Translations under genes and position numbers: made by a program | Notes under the pieces: generated by a model | Told to the model about the DNA's origin: nothing | Database searches by the model: none | Seen by the model: only the letters and a program-made list of their open reading frames with translations | In this document: one piece after another, positions 5,748-6,611 of the stretch | How the letters are laid out: each line of letters starts with the position of its first letter | Numbering within the stretch: the stretch's first letter is position 1 | Assembly: GCA_023457295.1 (NCBI GenBank) | Contig: JAEWLZ010000177.1 | Span: forward strand, 1-6,611 | Length of the DNA: 6,611 nucleotides | Direction of reading: 5' to 3' | Source of the DNA: Cyanobacteria bacterium OH_PDB_112 | GTDB taxonomy: Bacteria; Cyanobacteriota; Vampirovibrionia; Gastranaerophilales; CAJFVJ01

Positions 5748-5756
5748 TGTTATAAT
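5748..5756 (+). promoter_or_regulatory. Extended -10 promoter of the phosphohexomutase-like gene
   Basis: TGTTATAAT is a perfect extended -10 element; no -35 match is evident in the A-rich sequence upstream. Transcription would start near 5763. The ribosome site AAGGAA (5778-5783) then lies 7 bases before ATG 5791. Confidence 0.65.
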
Positions 5757-5790
5757 TTGCAGAAGGAGATTTACTTTAAGGAATAATATA

Positions 5791-6611
5791 ATGAGCCAAA
5801 AAACTACATCTAAAGACTTGGAAAAAGTTTTATTTGAAACAATTGAAAAAAAAACACCACAATATATTAAAGAACGTAATCTTTTAAATTTAGATAATAA
5901 AAATGAGTTTGAGTTTGTATTAAAAAGTGAACATTTGCATAAGTATGACGCGATAGAAAACCCCGAAGGTTTAGGGCTTTTGGAGTGGTTTGCAAATTAT
6001 TCAAAAGAAGCAAAAGTTTCAACGGCGGGAATAAGAGGTCCTCAAAATATTTTATATCCCGAAGATACAAGATTCCCTATTAATGCAATAGGGATTATGC
6101 TTGCAACCCTTGCTAAAGGTCTTGTAGCAAAGGATAAATACGACGATAACGATATCCGTAAACTTGCAGCATGTGAAGTACGATACAATTCTCAAAAATA
6201 TTTGGAACTAATCACAAGAATTCAGGCTGCATTGGGTATTAGGACTTATGTACCTGTGGATTTTAGTACAATTCCTATATGGATGGCATCTTTTCTGGTT
6301 TTCAAGCTGGATCTTATTGGAGGGGAATATATAACATCAAGTCATGGAATCAGTGTTAAAAATGCTACAAAAGATCTTAATAATCAAGGTAGCCAATATT
6401 TGCCTGAAGAATCGCTTGAATTTGTTAAAAAAATCAGTGATATTTTTAAAGAAGTTGAAAAAAATGGAGAATATGCTATAAAAATAGCATCATCTGACAG
6501 CTCAAGCATAGATCAGCAGCTTATGAAAGAATTAAATAATGGTGTTGATTTATATGTAGAATATTTGGAAAAAGGTGTCGCAAAAGAACATAATATTAAT
6601 CTTATTAACTC
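5791..6611 (+). CDS. Phosphoglucomutase/phosphomannomutase-family protein, N-terminal part, truncated by the window
   Basis: The 273 visible residues match the first domain and the start of the second domain of the alpha-D-phosphohexomutases, which interconvert hexose 1- and 6-phosphates and feed sugar-nucleotide synthesis. Evidence in order: STAGIRGP (77-84, family TSGIRG); a CEVRYNSQKYLELITRIQ segment (128-145, family YDTRHNS...) with Arg131; IRTYVPVDFSTIPIWMASF (150-168, family tTP block); EYITSSHGISVKNATKDLNN (179-198) aligned with the active-serine loop ITASHNP..NG, putting the phosphoserine at Ser184; and GSQYLPEE (200-207, family GGQ..PEE). The N-terminal ~70 residues are longer than in the shortest family members. 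The Asn-Pro after the active Ser-His is Gly-Ile here, so substrate or activity may be unusual. The start is ATG 5791 with AAGGAA at 5778 and its own extended -10 promoter; the gap to the acyltransferase is 53 bases. The metal-binding and sugar-binding loops lie beyond the window. Confidence 0.87.
   Translation, partial: MSQKTTSKDLEKVLFETIEKKTPQYIKERNLLNLDNKNEFEFVLKSEHLHKYDAIENPEGLGLLEWFANYSKEAKVSTAGIRGPQNILYPEDTRFPINAIGIMLATLAKGLVAKDKYDDNDIRKLAACEVRYNSQKYLELITRIQAALGIRTYVPVDFSTIPIWMASFLVFKLDLIGGEYITSSHGISVKNATKDLNNQGSQYLPEESLEFVKKISDIFKEVEKNGEYAIKIASSDSSSIDQQLMKELNNGVDLYVEYLEKGVAKEHNINLIN

Overview
The window is about 6.6 kb of AT-rich bacterial DNA with tightly packed genes and strong Shine-Dalgarno sites. 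Three features suggest the Candidatus Gastranaerophilales / Vampirovibrionia (Melainabacteria) group: the low GC content, a small protein with a Cys-Pro-His-Gly...Cys-Pro-x-Cys N-terminus, and lineage-specific membrane proteins. That placement rests on recognition from memory and is an inference.

Left part, + strand: the 3' end of the DNA-repair gene radA (1-455) is followed by a 172-base gap with no confident signal. Next is a 422-residue protein (628-1896) that I read as a divergent GH64 / thaumatin-fold beta-1,3-glucanase-like protein. It has no signal peptide, and one presumed catalytic Asp appears to be Asn. A symmetrical hairpin (1920-1952) separates it from the convergent operon.

Centre, - strand (4854 down to 1954): this is the most interesting part. 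A near-consensus promoter (TTGACT-16-TATAAT) starts a transcript at about 4820, exactly at the first stem of what I identify as a class-II (env8-like) cobalamin riboswitch (4701-4820). It is followed by a clear intrinsic terminator (4658-4688) and an alternative antiterminator pairing (4679-4738). The switch precedes three coupled genes of unknown function: a 228-residue protein with a CxH-x6-CxxC metal-site-like N-terminus, a 491-residue protein with about four membrane segments and an internal duplication, and a 175-residue helical protein. None resembles a known B12 synthesis, transport or B12-dependent enzyme gene, so this looks like an undescribed cobalamin-controlled system.

Right part, + strand: a PlsC/LPLAT-type acyltransferase (4955-5737) with no Shine-Dalgarno and an extended -10 box just upstream of its ATG may be read from a leaderless mRNA. 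It is followed, from its own extended -10 promoter, by the N-terminal 273 residues of a divergent phosphoglucomutase/phosphomannomutase-family protein (5791 to the window end) with an altered active-serine loop.
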